From: an uncultured Rhodospirillaceae bacterium | Lineage (GTDB): Bacteria > Pseudomonadota > Alphaproteobacteria > Rhodospirillales > Magnetospirillaceae | DNA length: 55,437 nucleotides | Assembly: GCA_937887565.1 (NCBI GenBank) | Contig: CALABS010000041.1 | Span: 1 to 55,437 of the forward strand | Direction of reading: 5' to 3' | In this document: piece by piece, positions 24,613 to 35,601 of the stretch | Numbering within the stretch: the stretch's first letter is position 1 | Layout of the letters: each line of letters starts with the position of its first letter | The notes under the pieces: generated by a model | Databases searched by the model: none | The model's input: only the letters and a program-made list of their open reading frames with translations | What the model was told of the DNA's origin: nothing | Made by a program: the position numbers and the translations under genes

Positions 24613-24935
24613 AATATCCGGGCTGGCGGGAAGGGCAACGTCGAATGCCAGACCGGGAAGGAACTGACTGCGTCGGCGGCCAGGGACGGCAATGGCATGG
24701 CGAACTATCGCAATGGTGGTGGCGGCAGCAGCGGCAGAAAGGGCACCACGCATCCGCTCACACGTCCAACGGCGGACAGGGCAAGACCCGTCGAGACCGA
24801 CGCTCCGGCGAGATTCCAGATCCGAAGCGGCCGCGGGACGGTATCCTTGGCCTATGTCCACCGGTCGGCCGAATCGGCCGAGTGCATGCGCCTGACCTTC
24901 GATGACCAGGACGCGGGAGCGGCCAGCTCGAAACG

Positions 24936-24967
24936 AAAGGGCCGGCTCCGCGACGGGCCGGCCCTTT
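24936..24967 (-). terminator. Hairpin terminator after the 62-codon gene
   Basis: Perfect 11-bp arms AAAGGGCCGGC and GCCGGCCCTTT enclose a 10-base loop. The hairpin lies 24 bases beyond the stop of the minus-strand gene at 24992-25180. There is no long T-run, so efficiency is uncertain. Confidence 0.6.
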
Positions 24968-24991
24968 ACACCCCCTCGCCCCAGGAGATGG

Positions 24992-25180
24992 TCAGTGCAG
25001 CGCCTCGCCGGCGGGTCTGGTCATGGCCTCGTCCAGCGCCATCTTGGCGCAGCCGATCAGCAGCGCGATTTCCTTGAAGCCGCTGGCCTGGGCCTCGCGC
25101 TCCAGATAGGCCAGCGCCTGCTGCAGCGAGATCGCGGACTGCTCGCGGCGCTGCTCCTTGACGTTGACGATCATGTTCAT
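24992..25180 (-). CDS. Small hypothetical protein, 62 residues
   Basis: I do not recognise this family. The protein reads MNMIVNVKEQRREQ, then a helical stretch SLQQALAYLEREAQASG, KEIALLIGCAKMALDEAM and a short tail. It is soluble, probably all-helical, with one cysteine. A strong ribosome site (AGGGAGGG, seven bases before the ATG at 25180) and its own terminator support expression. A CCCCTAGGGG palindrome lies about 70 bases upstream, and a LuxR-type regulator gene is directly upstream on the same strand. A LuxR-family protein may therefore control it; that link is inference. Confidence 0.7.
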   Translation of the reverse strand: MNMIVNVKEQRREQSAISLQQALAYLEREAQASGFKEIALLIGCAKMALDEAMTRPAGEALH

Positions 25181-25250
25181 TGCCAAGCCCTCCCTGTGAT
25201 CTTGCCGAAAGTAGAGCACAGTCCCACCTCCGGATGTCACTGGGAGTAAC

Positions 25251-25260
25251 CCCCTAGGGG
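25251..25260. promoter_or_regulatory. CCCCTAGGGG palindrome, candidate operator
   Basis: A perfect 10-bp palindrome CCCCTAGGGG (extended context TTTCCCCTAGGGGGTTAC on the minus strand) is followed five bases away by CCTAGG at 25265-25270. It lies between the LuxR-type gene stop and the 62-codon gene, 71 bases upstream of that start, a usual activator position. The binding protein is unknown. Confidence 0.4.
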
Positions 25261-25278
25261 AAACCCTAGGCGGCGCGG

Positions 25279-26031
25279 TTAGTCCACACGTATCATGTTA
25301 AGCATCATCGCCTTTACAACTGCATGCGTGCGATTGAACACCTGGAGTTTGCGTTTGGCGCTGTTGATGTGGAACTCCACACCTTTTTCCGAGATTCCCA
25401 GAATAGTGGAAATATCAAGGTTGGACTTTCCCCGCGCGGTCCATAGCAGGACCTCCTTCTCGCGGGGAGAGAGGAGCGACTTCTGCCGGGGCGGCGTCAT
25501 CGCGCTTTCGATCAGGATGCGCACCGCGTGGTCATGATAATAGAGCGCGAGCAGATGGAGCAGATGGCGGTAGTAGATGATGGTCGCGTGGCCGTCGTTC
25601 TCGGTGCCGCCGGGCACGAAGCTGACGGTGGCGAACTCGCCGTTCTTGGCGTGTATGGGCACGGTCAGCCCGTCGATCATCCCGTGCTCGCGCGCCTCGG
25701 CGAACATCTGGCGCTGCTTGGGGGTGAGGTCGTCGCCGGCCGCCACGTCGGACCACAAGAAGGGCAGGCGACGGTTGGGCAATTCCTCGAGCAGCGGGTC
25801 GTCGCGCAGATAGCCAGCGGCCACGTACCGCCGCATCCACGACTCCGGATAGGTGCTGATGGCATAGGGAAGCGGACCCGGCAATCCGGCCACGCGAACC
25901 AGATGATAGGCGAAATGGGCGATGCCCAGCGGTTCGATGGTCTCGGCCAACAACCGCTTGCAGCCCTCGACGTCGTCGAGGTCCTTCAGCCGTTCGAGGA
26001 AGGTCCCGAGAATGTCGCGGTTGCCGAACAT
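25279..26031 (-). CDS. LuxR family regulator with autoinducer-binding domain (solo)
   Basis: This 250-residue regulator has an N-terminal autoinducer-binding domain. Visible features are YPESWMRRYVAAGYLRDDPLL (the Trp, Tyr, Asp and Pro expected for acyl-homoserine lactone contact), LPFLWSDV, and the conserved Gly in EHGMIDGLTVPIH. The C-terminal LuxR helix-turn-helix is LSPREKEVLLWTARGKSNLD, then ISTILGISEKGVEFHINSAK and RTHAVVKAM. No luxI-type synthase gene is in the window, so it is a solo as far as can be seen. An upstream ATG exists at 26097. The ATG at 26031 has a GGAG five bases before it and gives the usual N-terminus. Confidence 0.9.
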   Translation of the reverse strand: MFGNRDILGTFLERLKDLDDVEGCKRLLAETIEPLGIAHFAYHLVRVAGLPGPLPYAISTYPESWMRRYVAAGYLRDDPLLEELPNRRLPFLWSDVAAGDDLTPKQRQMFAEAREHGMIDGLTVPIHAKNGEFATVSFVPGGTENDGHATIIYYRHLLHLLALYYHDHAVRILIESAMTPPRQKSLLSPREKEVLLWTARGKSNLDISTILGISEKGVEFHINSAKRKLQVFNRTHAVVKAMMLNMIRVD

Positions 26032-26164
26032 GCGTGCTCCGGTGAAGGCGGGCTTGCGGACAGGGCGACTATACTCCCGTTTTCGCCGTCTGCCCAAAGG
26101 GGCTGGTCAAATTCCGTTGATTAGACGATAAATTGCGGGGAAATCCATCGCAAGAGTCCAGCCC

Positions 26165-26644
26165 ATGCCATCCATCGAGTCACCCGTGTCCCGGCGCAAG
26201 GGAAGCCGGGGCCGCACGCCCGCAGGCAAGCCCAATCCCATCGACGTCCATGTCGGCGCCCGCGTACGCCTGCGCCGGACCCTCCTCGGCATCACCCAGG
26301 AAAAGCTGGGCGAAGCCCTGGGCCTGACCTTCCAGCAGGTCCAGAAATACGAGCGCGGCGCCAACCGCGTCAGCGCCAGCCGGCTGTTCGACATGGCCCG
26401 GGTCTTGGACGTGCCGGTCGGCTATTTCTTCGACGATATGTCCGATGACGTGCGTCGGAACTCGCCCAGCCAGATGTCCTCCACCGACGAGCCCGAAGCC
26501 GCGCCGGGGGCGACCAGGAACGATCCGGTGATGAAGCGCGAGACCCTGGAGCTGGTGCGGGCCTATTACCGCATCGCCGACCCGCAGATCCGGCGGCGCG
26601 TCTATGACCTCGCCAAGGCATTGGCCGAAGTCATGGGCGACTGA
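26165..26644 (+). CDS. XRE-family helix-turn-helix regulator, copy 1
   Basis: This 159-residue protein has a basic N-terminal arm and an XRE/Cro-type helix-turn-helix (VGARVRLRRTLLGITQEKLG, ALGLTFQQVQKYERGANRVS). DVPVGYFFDDM follows, then a variable linker and a conserved C-terminal helix pair (RETLELVRAYYRIADPQIRR). This family is common in multiple copies in Rhodospirillales. It is nearly identical in its DNA-binding part to the inverted gene at 27106-27588. The ribosome site is weak. It is divergent from the LuxR-type gene across a 133-bp promoter region. Confidence 0.88.
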   Translation: MPSIESPVSRRKGSRGRTPAGKPNPIDVHVGARVRLRRTLLGITQEKLGEALGLTFQQVQKYERGANRVSASRLFDMARVLDVPVGYFFDDMSDDVRRNSPSQMSSTDEPEAAPGATRNDPVMKRETLELVRAYYRIADPQIRRRVYDLAKALAEVMGD

Positions 26645-26670
26645 GCGGCCGCGCGGGAGCCGTTGCCGGC

Positions 26671-26952
26671 TCACGCGACCGATGCCTCCTCGGCCCGCGC
26701 CAAGGCGGCGTTCCGTGCCGTCCGGCCGGAGTCGCGCGTGAGGATGCCGTGGATGGAGCGGGCCAGCGCGATCATTTCGACCGCGAAGACCATGGCCATC
26801 AGGATCCAGAAGCGGCCGAAGTCGGCGTACAGCGTGTTCACCGCCAGCGGGACGAAAAGCATCATCGTCACCAAGGCCAGCACCGAACTGCAGGTGGCGA
26901 CCGCCGCCGCGGCGAGGCACACGATTCCCATGGTCGCGAACCACCATTCCAT
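26671..26952 (-). CDS. Small membrane protein, unknown function
   Basis: I do not recognise a family. The 93 residues contain two hydrophobic stretches (MGIVCLAAAAVATCSSVLAL running into VTMMLFVPLAVNTLY, and FWILMAMVFAVEMIALA) followed by a charged C-terminal tail. An ATG at 26988 is possible. The ATG at 26952 has GGGAGGG four bases upstream and was chosen. The gene lies between two inverted XRE regulator genes and converges on the first. Confidence 0.65.
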   Translation of the reverse strand: MEWWFATMGIVCLAAAAVATCSSVLALVTMMLFVPLAVNTLYADFGRFWILMAMVFAVEMIALARSIHGILTRDSGRTARNAALARAEEASVA

Positions 26953-27059
26953 GACGCCCTCCCGAAAAACGACGAGCTCTCGGCTCATTCTTCATTTTTT
27001 GGTAGCATAACGCCGCAACCGCCGACGATCAAACAAATTTAGCATAATTCCAAATAAAA

Positions 27060-27088
27060 GGCCGCCCCTCCCGGCGGGAGAGGCGGCC
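27060..27088 (-). terminator. Rho-independent terminator after XRE copy 2
   Basis: On the minus strand the inverted repeat GGCCGCC/GGCGGCC, extended by CTCCC/GGGAG, forms a stem. It is followed by TTTTATTT at 27059-27052. It lies 18 bases beyond the stop of the regulator gene at 27106. Confidence 0.85.
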
Positions 27089-27105
27089 CAATGGCGAGAT
27101 TCGCC

Positions 27106-27588
27106 TCAGTCCTGGTCGCCCGACGCCCCCAGCGCCCGCGCCAGGTCGAGAACCCGGCGCCGCACCTGCGGATCGGCGATGCGGTAATAGGCCCGCACCA
27201 GCTCCAGGGTCTCGCGCTTGGTCAGTGGATCGGCTTCGATGGAGGCCGGCTCCTCGGCGATGCCGGACATCAGACGCGGCGACAATGCCTCGATCTCTCC
27301 CGACATATCGTCGAAAAAGAAGCTGACCGGAACATCCAGCACCCGCGACAGGTCGAACAGGCGGCTGGCGCCGACGCGGTTGGCGCCGCGCTCGTACTTC
27401 TGGACCTGCTGGAAGGTCAGGCCCAGGGCCTCGCCCAGCTTTTCCTGGCTCATGCCGAGAAGAGTCCGGCGCAGGCGTACGCGGGCGCCGACATGGACGT
27501 CGATGGGGTTGGGCTTGCCCGACGGCGTACGACCGCGACTGGACCGGCGGCGGGAGGGCATATCGGATGCGGGAGAAATGCTCGGCAT
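27106..27588 (-). CDS. XRE-family helix-turn-helix regulator, copy 2
   Basis: This 160-residue paralogue of the gene at 26165-26644 has the same basic arm (SRGRTPSGKPNPIDVHVGAR), helix-turn-helix (SQEKLGEALGLTFQQVQKYE) and C-terminal RETLELVRAYYRIADPQVRR. The two differ mostly in the linker at about residues 95-120. An AGGAAG ribosome site lies about 10 bases before the ATG. Its own strong terminator follows. Downstream on the same strand lies the small membrane protein gene, so the regulator may control that region or itself. Confidence 0.88.
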   Translation of the reverse strand: MPSISPASDMPSRRRSSRGRTPSGKPNPIDVHVGARVRLRRTLLGMSQEKLGEALGLTFQQVQKYERGANRVGASRLFDLSRVLDVPVSFFFDDMSGEIEALSPRLMSGIAEEPASIEADPLTKRETLELVRAYYRIADPQVRRRVLDLARALGASGDQD

Positions 27589-28014
27589 GTGTGCTCACTT
27601 CCTGGAAGACCACGTCAACAAGGTTGAATATTGCCCATATCCGAGGGACGAAAGCAACCATATCGTGTGAGCGAATTTGTCATGCCTACCCCGCACCGGC
27701 GGAGGTTGCGATCGGGTAATTTCCGTTCGCGATCGGCCGCCGCCGCAGGCGCACCTACCCCCGGAGACGCAGAATCCGGCCGAAATCCTACCCATGACAG
27801 CACCATCGCCCTACCCCAAGGGGCTGCGGTGCAACATCGCAATTGCTCCTTAGTCGCAACTAGACGAATTTTTATTACTTTTATAGCGCTTTTTTCAAAA
27901 GGAACTTGCGCTTTCGCAGGTGCAATGTAATTAATGCCTCTCCAATGGGCACAGGCCGCGCCCATCCGCAGGTCATGGAGCGGGCACGCGGCGACATCAG
28001 AAGACGGAAAAGCG
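27589..28014. other. Divergent promoter region before nifJ
   Basis: About 425 bases separate XRE copy 2 from nifJ and hold no supportable gene. The stretch at 27860-27910 is AT-rich (GAATTTTTATTACTTTTATAGCG) and is the likeliest nifJ promoter area. An 8-base direct repeat GCGATCGG occurs at 27708-27715 and 27729-27736, spaced by two helical turns. No -24/-12 (sigma-54) promoter or complete FNR box was recognised. An in-frame ATG at 27934 would add 27 unrelated residues to NifJ and was not used. Confidence 0.45.
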
Positions 28015-31602
<3,588 letters not shown>

Positions 31603-31649
31603 GGCGACAGCCTCCCCGTCCCCGTGAAAGAGGGACGGAGGATCGGGGA

Positions 31650-31684
31650 GAAGGCCCCCGGGGAAACCCGGGGGCCTTCTTTTG
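31650..31684 (+). terminator. Strong terminator after nifJ
   Basis: Perfect 13-bp arms GAAGGCCCCCGGG and CCCGGGGGCCTTC with a GAAA tetraloop are followed by TTTTGT. It lies 48 bases after the nifJ stop. The reverse strand lacks a clean T-run, so it serves chiefly nifJ. Confidence 0.92.
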
Positions 31685-31699
31685 TGCGAGAGCCCCCGT

Positions 31700-33382
31700 C
31701 TATGCCGCCCGCACGGTGGTGATGAAGCGATCCACGTCGGCGCGCAGATGCTCGGCCTCCCGCGCCAGCCCGCGCGCCGCCCCCAGGACCTGGGTCGCGG
31801 CCGAGCCGGTCTCGGTGGACGCCTGGTTGACGCCGACGATGGTGGTCGACACTTCCTGGGTGCCCTCGGCGGCCTGCTGGACGTTGCGGGCGATTTCCTG
31901 GGTGGCGGCCGATTGCTCCTCGACGGCGGCGGCGATGGATTCGGCGATCTCGGCGATCTGCCCGATGGTGGTGCCGATGCCCTGGATGGCCGCCACGGCG
32001 TCGCGGGTCGCGCCCTGCACCGAGGAAATCTGCTGGCCGATCTCGTCGGTGGCGCGCGCCGTCTGGTTGGCCAGGCTCTTGACCTCGCCCGCCACCACCG
32101 CGAAACCCTTGCCGGCGTCACCGGCGCGTGCCGCCTCGATGGTGGCGTTCAACGCCAGCAGATTGGTCTGGCTGGCGATGGCGGTGATCAGCTTGACCAC
32201 GTCGCCGATGCGGTCGGCGGCCTGGGACAGATGCTGGACCAGGTTGCCGACCCGCCGCGCCTCGTCCACCGCCTGACGGCTGACCCGCGACGACACCTCC
32301 ACCTGCCGGCCGATCTCGGCGATCGACGTGGACAGTTCGGTGGTGGCGGCGGACACGGTCTGGACATTGGCGGTGGCCTGCTCGGCGGCGACGGCCACCG
32401 AGGTGCTCTGGCGCTGGGTCTGCTCGGCCACCGAGGACAGCGCCTGGGCCGAGGCCTGCATCTCGGTCGCCGCCGAGGACACACTGTCGACGATGCCCTT
32501 GATCGACCGGTCGAAGTCGTCGGCGAGCCGGTTCATGTCGCGCCTGCGGCTCTCGGCGGCCAGCTTCTCGGCCTCCTTGGCCTCGGCCTCCATCTTGCGG
32601 TTGGCCTCCATGCGGTCACGGAACACCTGCACCGCCTGAGCCATGGCGCCCAATTCGTCGCCGCGATCGGTGGCGGGGATGGTCACCGAGAAATCGTCGT
32701 TGGACAGCCGCGTCATCACCTGGGTCATGGCCGCCACCGGCCGCGACACGTTGACCACCAGGAAGAACCCCATGGATGCCGTCATCGCCACCGCCAGCAC
32801 CAGGCCGCCGATGACCAGAAGGCGCGCTCCGGCATAGATTGCGTCGCCCTTGACGCCGTCGGCCTCGGCACCATCGTGGTTGAGCGTCGACAACTGCTCC
32901 AACTGCGCCGACGCCTGCTCGAAGCTCGCCAGCGCCGGCCCGGCGAAGATCTCCTGCGCCTGGCCGGTGAGGTGGCGCTCGGCCAGTTCGACGACGCGCG
33001 CGTGCAGACGCATGTACTCGTCCCAGCCTTTCGCGAATTCCCCGTACAGCGCGCGCTCCCGGGAATCGCGGATGAGCGCCTCGTAGCGCCCGCGTGCTTC
33101 CGCGAGCGCCTTGGCGCGGTCGACGAGCATGGCCCGGATGTCACGCAGTTCATGCTCGTTGTCGGTCATCAGGAGGCGCGATTCGGCGACACGCAGGCGG
33201 GTGGCGCGCACGTGAACCTCCCCCACCGCCTCGATGGCGGGGACCCGGCCGTCCGCCATCTGCGTGGTGAGGTCGTTGACCACCGCGATCCGGTTCACCG
33301 CGAACGCGCCGAGCAGGAGGATCGACACCAGCAGGAGCCCAAAGGCCGCCCACAGCTTCGCCTTGATGGAAACACTCTTCAT
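31700..33382 (-). CDS. Methyl-accepting chemotaxis protein
   Basis: This 560-residue chemoreceptor has an N-terminal membrane helix (LWAAFGLLLVSILLLGAFAV) and a periplasmic four-helix-bundle-type sensor of about 150 residues. The second helix (LLVIGGLVLAVAMTASMGFF) is followed by HAMP (VSRPVAAMTQVMTRLSNDD) and the signalling domain. The highly conserved hairpin tip is ASQTNLLALNATIEAARAGD and GKGFAVVAGEVKSLANQT. No C-terminal CheR/CheB tethering pentapeptide is seen. The ligand cannot be told from sequence. It converges on nifJ across that gene's terminator. Confidence 0.94.
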   Translation of the reverse strand: MKSVSIKAKLWAAFGLLLVSILLLGAFAVNRIAVVNDLTTQMADGRVPAIEAVGEVHVRATRLRVAESRLLMTDNEHELRDIRAMLVDRAKALAEARGRYEALIRDSRERALYGEFAKGWDEYMRLHARVVELAERHLTGQAQEIFAGPALASFEQASAQLEQLSTLNHDGAEADGVKGDAIYAGARLLVIGGLVLAVAMTASMGFFLVVNVSRPVAAMTQVMTRLSNDDFSVTIPATDRGDELGAMAQAVQVFRDRMEANRKMEAEAKEAEKLAAESRRRDMNRLADDFDRSIKGIVDSVSSAATEMQASAQALSSVAEQTQRQSTSVAVAAEQATANVQTVSAATTELSTSIAEIGRQVEVSSRVSRQAVDEARRVGNLVQHLSQAADRIGDVVKLITAIASQTNLLALNATIEAARAGDAGKGFAVVAGEVKSLANQTARATDEIGQQISSVQGATRDAVAAIQGIGTTIGQIAEIAESIAAAVEEQSAATQEIARNVQQAAEGTQEVSTTIVGVNQASTETGSAATQVLGAARGLAREAEHLRADVDRFITTVRAA

Positions 33383-33482
33383 GGGGTGAACCTGCCGTCG
33401 GAACGATGAAGGGACAGGCTTCCTTCATAGCACCACGGAAATCGGCCAAGCCAACTGTTTTCAGAAAAAAGACTTTGAACAA

Positions 33483-33944
33483 TTAAAGTAACAATACCTC
33501 GATTATCTTGCGCGCAACTTCGTTCACGGAACGATCAACCGAGGGTGACAAGGACGCGCCCGCCGCGAAGGATCTGCCTTCTATTCCGAATATAATCATA
33601 TGCGAAGGAAGGCGCCCCAGCAGGCGGGCCATCTCCACGCCCTCGGCCAATCCGAACACGTGGCTTCCCTTGGGGAACAGGCCGGCGGGCAGCGGCGCGG
33701 CGGCGGCGTCCCATTGGCGAACGGCGCCCGGCGCCGCCGCCGAGCAGGTGGCGTCCACGATCACCACGCGGTCATGGCCCGACCACCGTTCCATCAGGTC
33801 GGTGCCCTCGCCGTGGTGCTCGATGACCGCCACCCCGGAGAGCCCCCGCGCGGCGACCAGATCGGCGACCCGATCGGCGACCAGCGGGCCGACGGCGTCG
33901 TCGCCCCGAAAGCGGTGTCCGACGCCGATCACCAGCGCCGTCAT
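33483..33944 (-). CDS. Hydrogenase maturation protease-like protein
   Basis: This 153-residue protein of the HycI/HyaD/HoxW fold (M52) removes the C-terminal peptide of [NiFe]-hydrogenase large subunits. The start VIGVGHRFRGDDAVGPLVAD has Asp16. VVIVDATCS has Asp64 and GSHVFGL has His95, matching the three nickel-sensing ligands of the family. The first motif reads GVGH instead of the usual GxGN, a small departure. A large subunit with a cleavable tail is encoded 8 kb away at 42003-43295 and is the obvious candidate substrate. The start overlaps the stop of the upstream gene by four bases. It is not in the hydrogenase operon. Confidence 0.85.
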   Translation of the reverse strand: MTALVIGVGHRFRGDDAVGPLVADRVADLVAARGLSGVAVIEHHGEGTDLMERWSGHDRVVIVDATCSAAAPGAVRQWDAAAAPLPAGLFPKGSHVFGLAEGVEMARLLGRLPSHMIIFGIEGRSFAAGASLSPSVDRSVNEVARKIIEVLLL

Positions 33945-34606
33945 GCGTCGGCGTACCAGCGCGTGAAGAAGGTGTCGTCGCCCTCGGCCCTGACCCCGCG
34001 GGTCGGGCGGCCGTCGTCGCCGATCAGCTCCATGGCCCGCAGCCAGCGTACGATCTTGGTGAAATGGGCAACGTTGTGCAGGCTGGTGCCGCCTTCCATC
34101 CAGTTCTGCTCGAGGAAGGCCAGCACCGCCGGCTGGCCCAACTCGGCCTCCCACAGGATGCCCAGGAGCGAGCACAGCGCCTCCTCGACGTCGCGCTCGG
34201 GCAGGAACAGGGTCTGCACCGCGTCGGCCTCGGCCCTGCGGCCGGTCTCGGGGCCGGCGCCGAGGCCGAAATCGATCACCGCCCGCCGCCTGGGCGCGGC
34301 CAGCTGGTAGTGGCCGACCTCGTGGATCAGCACGCTGGGTTCCAGCCGCACCGCCACCGCGCGGCCGTCCCAGGTGAAGTAGTCCTGCGGCGCCAGGTCG
34401 ACGATGCCGAAGCCCCATTCGCGGCACAGCGCCACCGCCTGGGCGTGGTGGCCGGGGTCGGTGGACAGGGTCATCAGGTCGCCGTCGGGGATCAAGGCGG
34501 TGACGCGGCGGAACACCGCCCGCGCCAGGTCGTCGGCGGCCAGGGCGGCCTCGAAGGCGGGCAGCAACGGCACCAGGGTGCCGTGGTCGATGGGAGTGAG
34601 CATCAT
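33941..34606 (-). CDS. HExxH-motif protein linked to hydrogenase protease, unknown function
   Basis: No firm family was recognised for this 221-residue protein. It carries a zinc- or iron-site motif HEVGH at residues 95-99 within SVLIHEVGHYQLAAPRRRAV. DFGLGAGPETGRRAEADA and LLGILWEAELGQPA follow. The arrangement (HExxH, arginines, DFG, then Glu/Asp-rich helices) recalls the EpmC-type elongation factor P hydroxylase core, but that is only a resemblance. No signal peptide or membrane segment is visible. Its stop overlaps the start of the hydrogenase-type protease gene, so the two are translated together and may act together. Confidence 0.7.
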   Translation of the reverse strand: MMLTPIDHGTLVPLLPAFEAALAADDLARAVFRRVTALIPDGDLMTLSTDPGHHAQAVALCREWGFGIVDLAPQDYFTWDGRAVAVRLEPSVLIHEVGHYQLAAPRRRAVIDFGLGAGPETGRRAEADAVQTLFLPERDVEEALCSLLGILWEAELGQPAVLAFLEQNWMEGGTSLHNVAHFTKIVRWLRAMELIGDDGRPTRGVRAEGDDTFFTRWYADA

Positions 34607-34654
34607 GGCAGGGGAGTTCTAGCGTCAAACCGGCCGCGAGACTAGAGTGTCGCC

Positions 34655-35530
34655 ATGCTCGACTACGATTTCCCGCTGTGGCGTCCGCCGTCGGAAGGCT
34701 CGAACCTGATCATCCAGGCGACCATCGGCTGCCGCTTCAACGCCTGCACCTTCTGCTCCATGTACAAGGGAAAGCGCTACCGCGCCCGGCCGCTCGACGA
34801 GGTGTTCGCCGACATCGACCGCGCCGCCACCGCCTGGCCCACGGCGCATCGGGTGTTCCTGGCCGACGGCGACGCCTACGTGCTGCCCACCGACCATCTG
34901 GCCGCCATCTGCGACCGCCTCAAGGAACGGCTGCCGCTGTTGCAGCGGGTCAGCGCCTACGCGACGCCGTTCAACATCCTGAAGAAGACCCCCGACGAGA
35001 TCCGCCTGCTCAGGGAAAAGCGGCTGGGGCTGGTCTATCTGGGGATCGAGAGCGGCTCGGACCTGCTGCTGAAGAAGATCGCCAAGGGCGACGCGCGCCG
35101 GATGGAGGAGGCGCTGGTCCGGGCCGGCGAGGCCGGGCTCAAGGTCTCGGCCACGGTCATCACCGGGCTGGGCGGCCGCAAGTTTTCGGGCGAGCATATC
35201 GACGCCACCATCGCGATGCTGAACCGTGCCCCGGTCACCTACCTGTCCACCCTGCAACTGGGGCTGGAGGACGAGGTGGCGCCGCGCTTCCTCGACCGGT
35301 TTGGTGCCGATTTCGAATGGCAGGACGACCACGGCGTGCTGGCGGAAATCCGCCGCCTGGTCGAGCGGCTGGAACCGCCGCAGCCGGTGATCTTCCGCTC
35401 CAACCACGCCTCCAACGCCCTGGCCCTGGCGGGCACCCTGCCCAAGGACCGCGCCAAGCTGCTGGACCAGATCGACCAGGCCCTGGCCGGCTATCGGGCG
35501 CTCCGGCCGGCCTGGGCGCGGGGGTTGTAG
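34655..35530 (+). CDS. Radical SAM protein
   Basis: The 291-residue radical SAM enzyme has its cluster motif in IGCRFNACTFCSMYKGKRY. The spacing is CX4CX2C rather than the canonical CX3CX2C; a CX4CX2C arrangement followed by SMYK is known in one uncharacterised subgroup. SAM-binding features follow in ADGDAYVLP, RVSAYATPFNIL, GLVYLGIESGSDLLLKKI and VSATVITGLGG. No extra C-terminal cluster or B12 domain is visible. The substrate is unknown. It is divergent from the HExxH/protease pair with a short shared promoter region (48 bases) and lies 71 bases before a periplasmic protease gene. Confidence 0.85.
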   Translation: MLDYDFPLWRPPSEGSNLIIQATIGCRFNACTFCSMYKGKRYRARPLDEVFADIDRAATAWPTAHRVFLADGDAYVLPTDHLAAICDRLKERLPLLQRVSAYATPFNILKKTPDEIRLLREKRLGLVYLGIESGSDLLLKKIAKGDARRMEEALVRAGEAGLKVSATVITGLGGRKFSGEHIDATIAMLNRAPVTYLSTLQLGLEDEVAPRFLDRFGADFEWQDDHGVLAEIRRLVERLEPPQPVIFRSNHASNALALAGTLPKDRAKLLDQIDQALAGYRALRPAWARGL

Positions 35531-35601
35531 GGCGCGAGGGTTGTAGAACCCCGCCGTCGCTGGCGCGTTTCCCCTCCAGGAGCCCTTGCCTGGAGGTGAC
35601 C

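Larger units (their letters stand above)
24543..24991. other. Intergenic stretch with fecI promoter and a terminator
   Basis: No coding region is supported between the fecI start and the stop of the 62-codon gene. The interval contains the Fur-like box at 24594-24612 and the terminator hairpin at 24936-24967. Open frames in the middle translate to low-complexity sequence without a ribosome site. Confidence 0.5.

Noticed and set aside
24692..24895. A 67-codon plus-strand gene between fecI and the 62-codon gene
   Set aside because: There is no ribosome site and the composition is Arg-rich low complexity. The region is better explained as promoter and terminator.
26165..26952. XRE gene plus small membrane protein as a toxin-antitoxin pair
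   Set aside because: The genes are convergent, not an operon. The XRE protein has a long C-terminal domain typical of multi-copy Rhodospirillales regulators, and the small protein has two long helices unlike known membrane toxins.
27934..28014. Extension of NifJ by 27 residues from an upstream ATG
   Set aside because: The extra residues do not resemble NifJ N-termini. The start at 28015 gives the canonical MAKRDLITVDGNEA.
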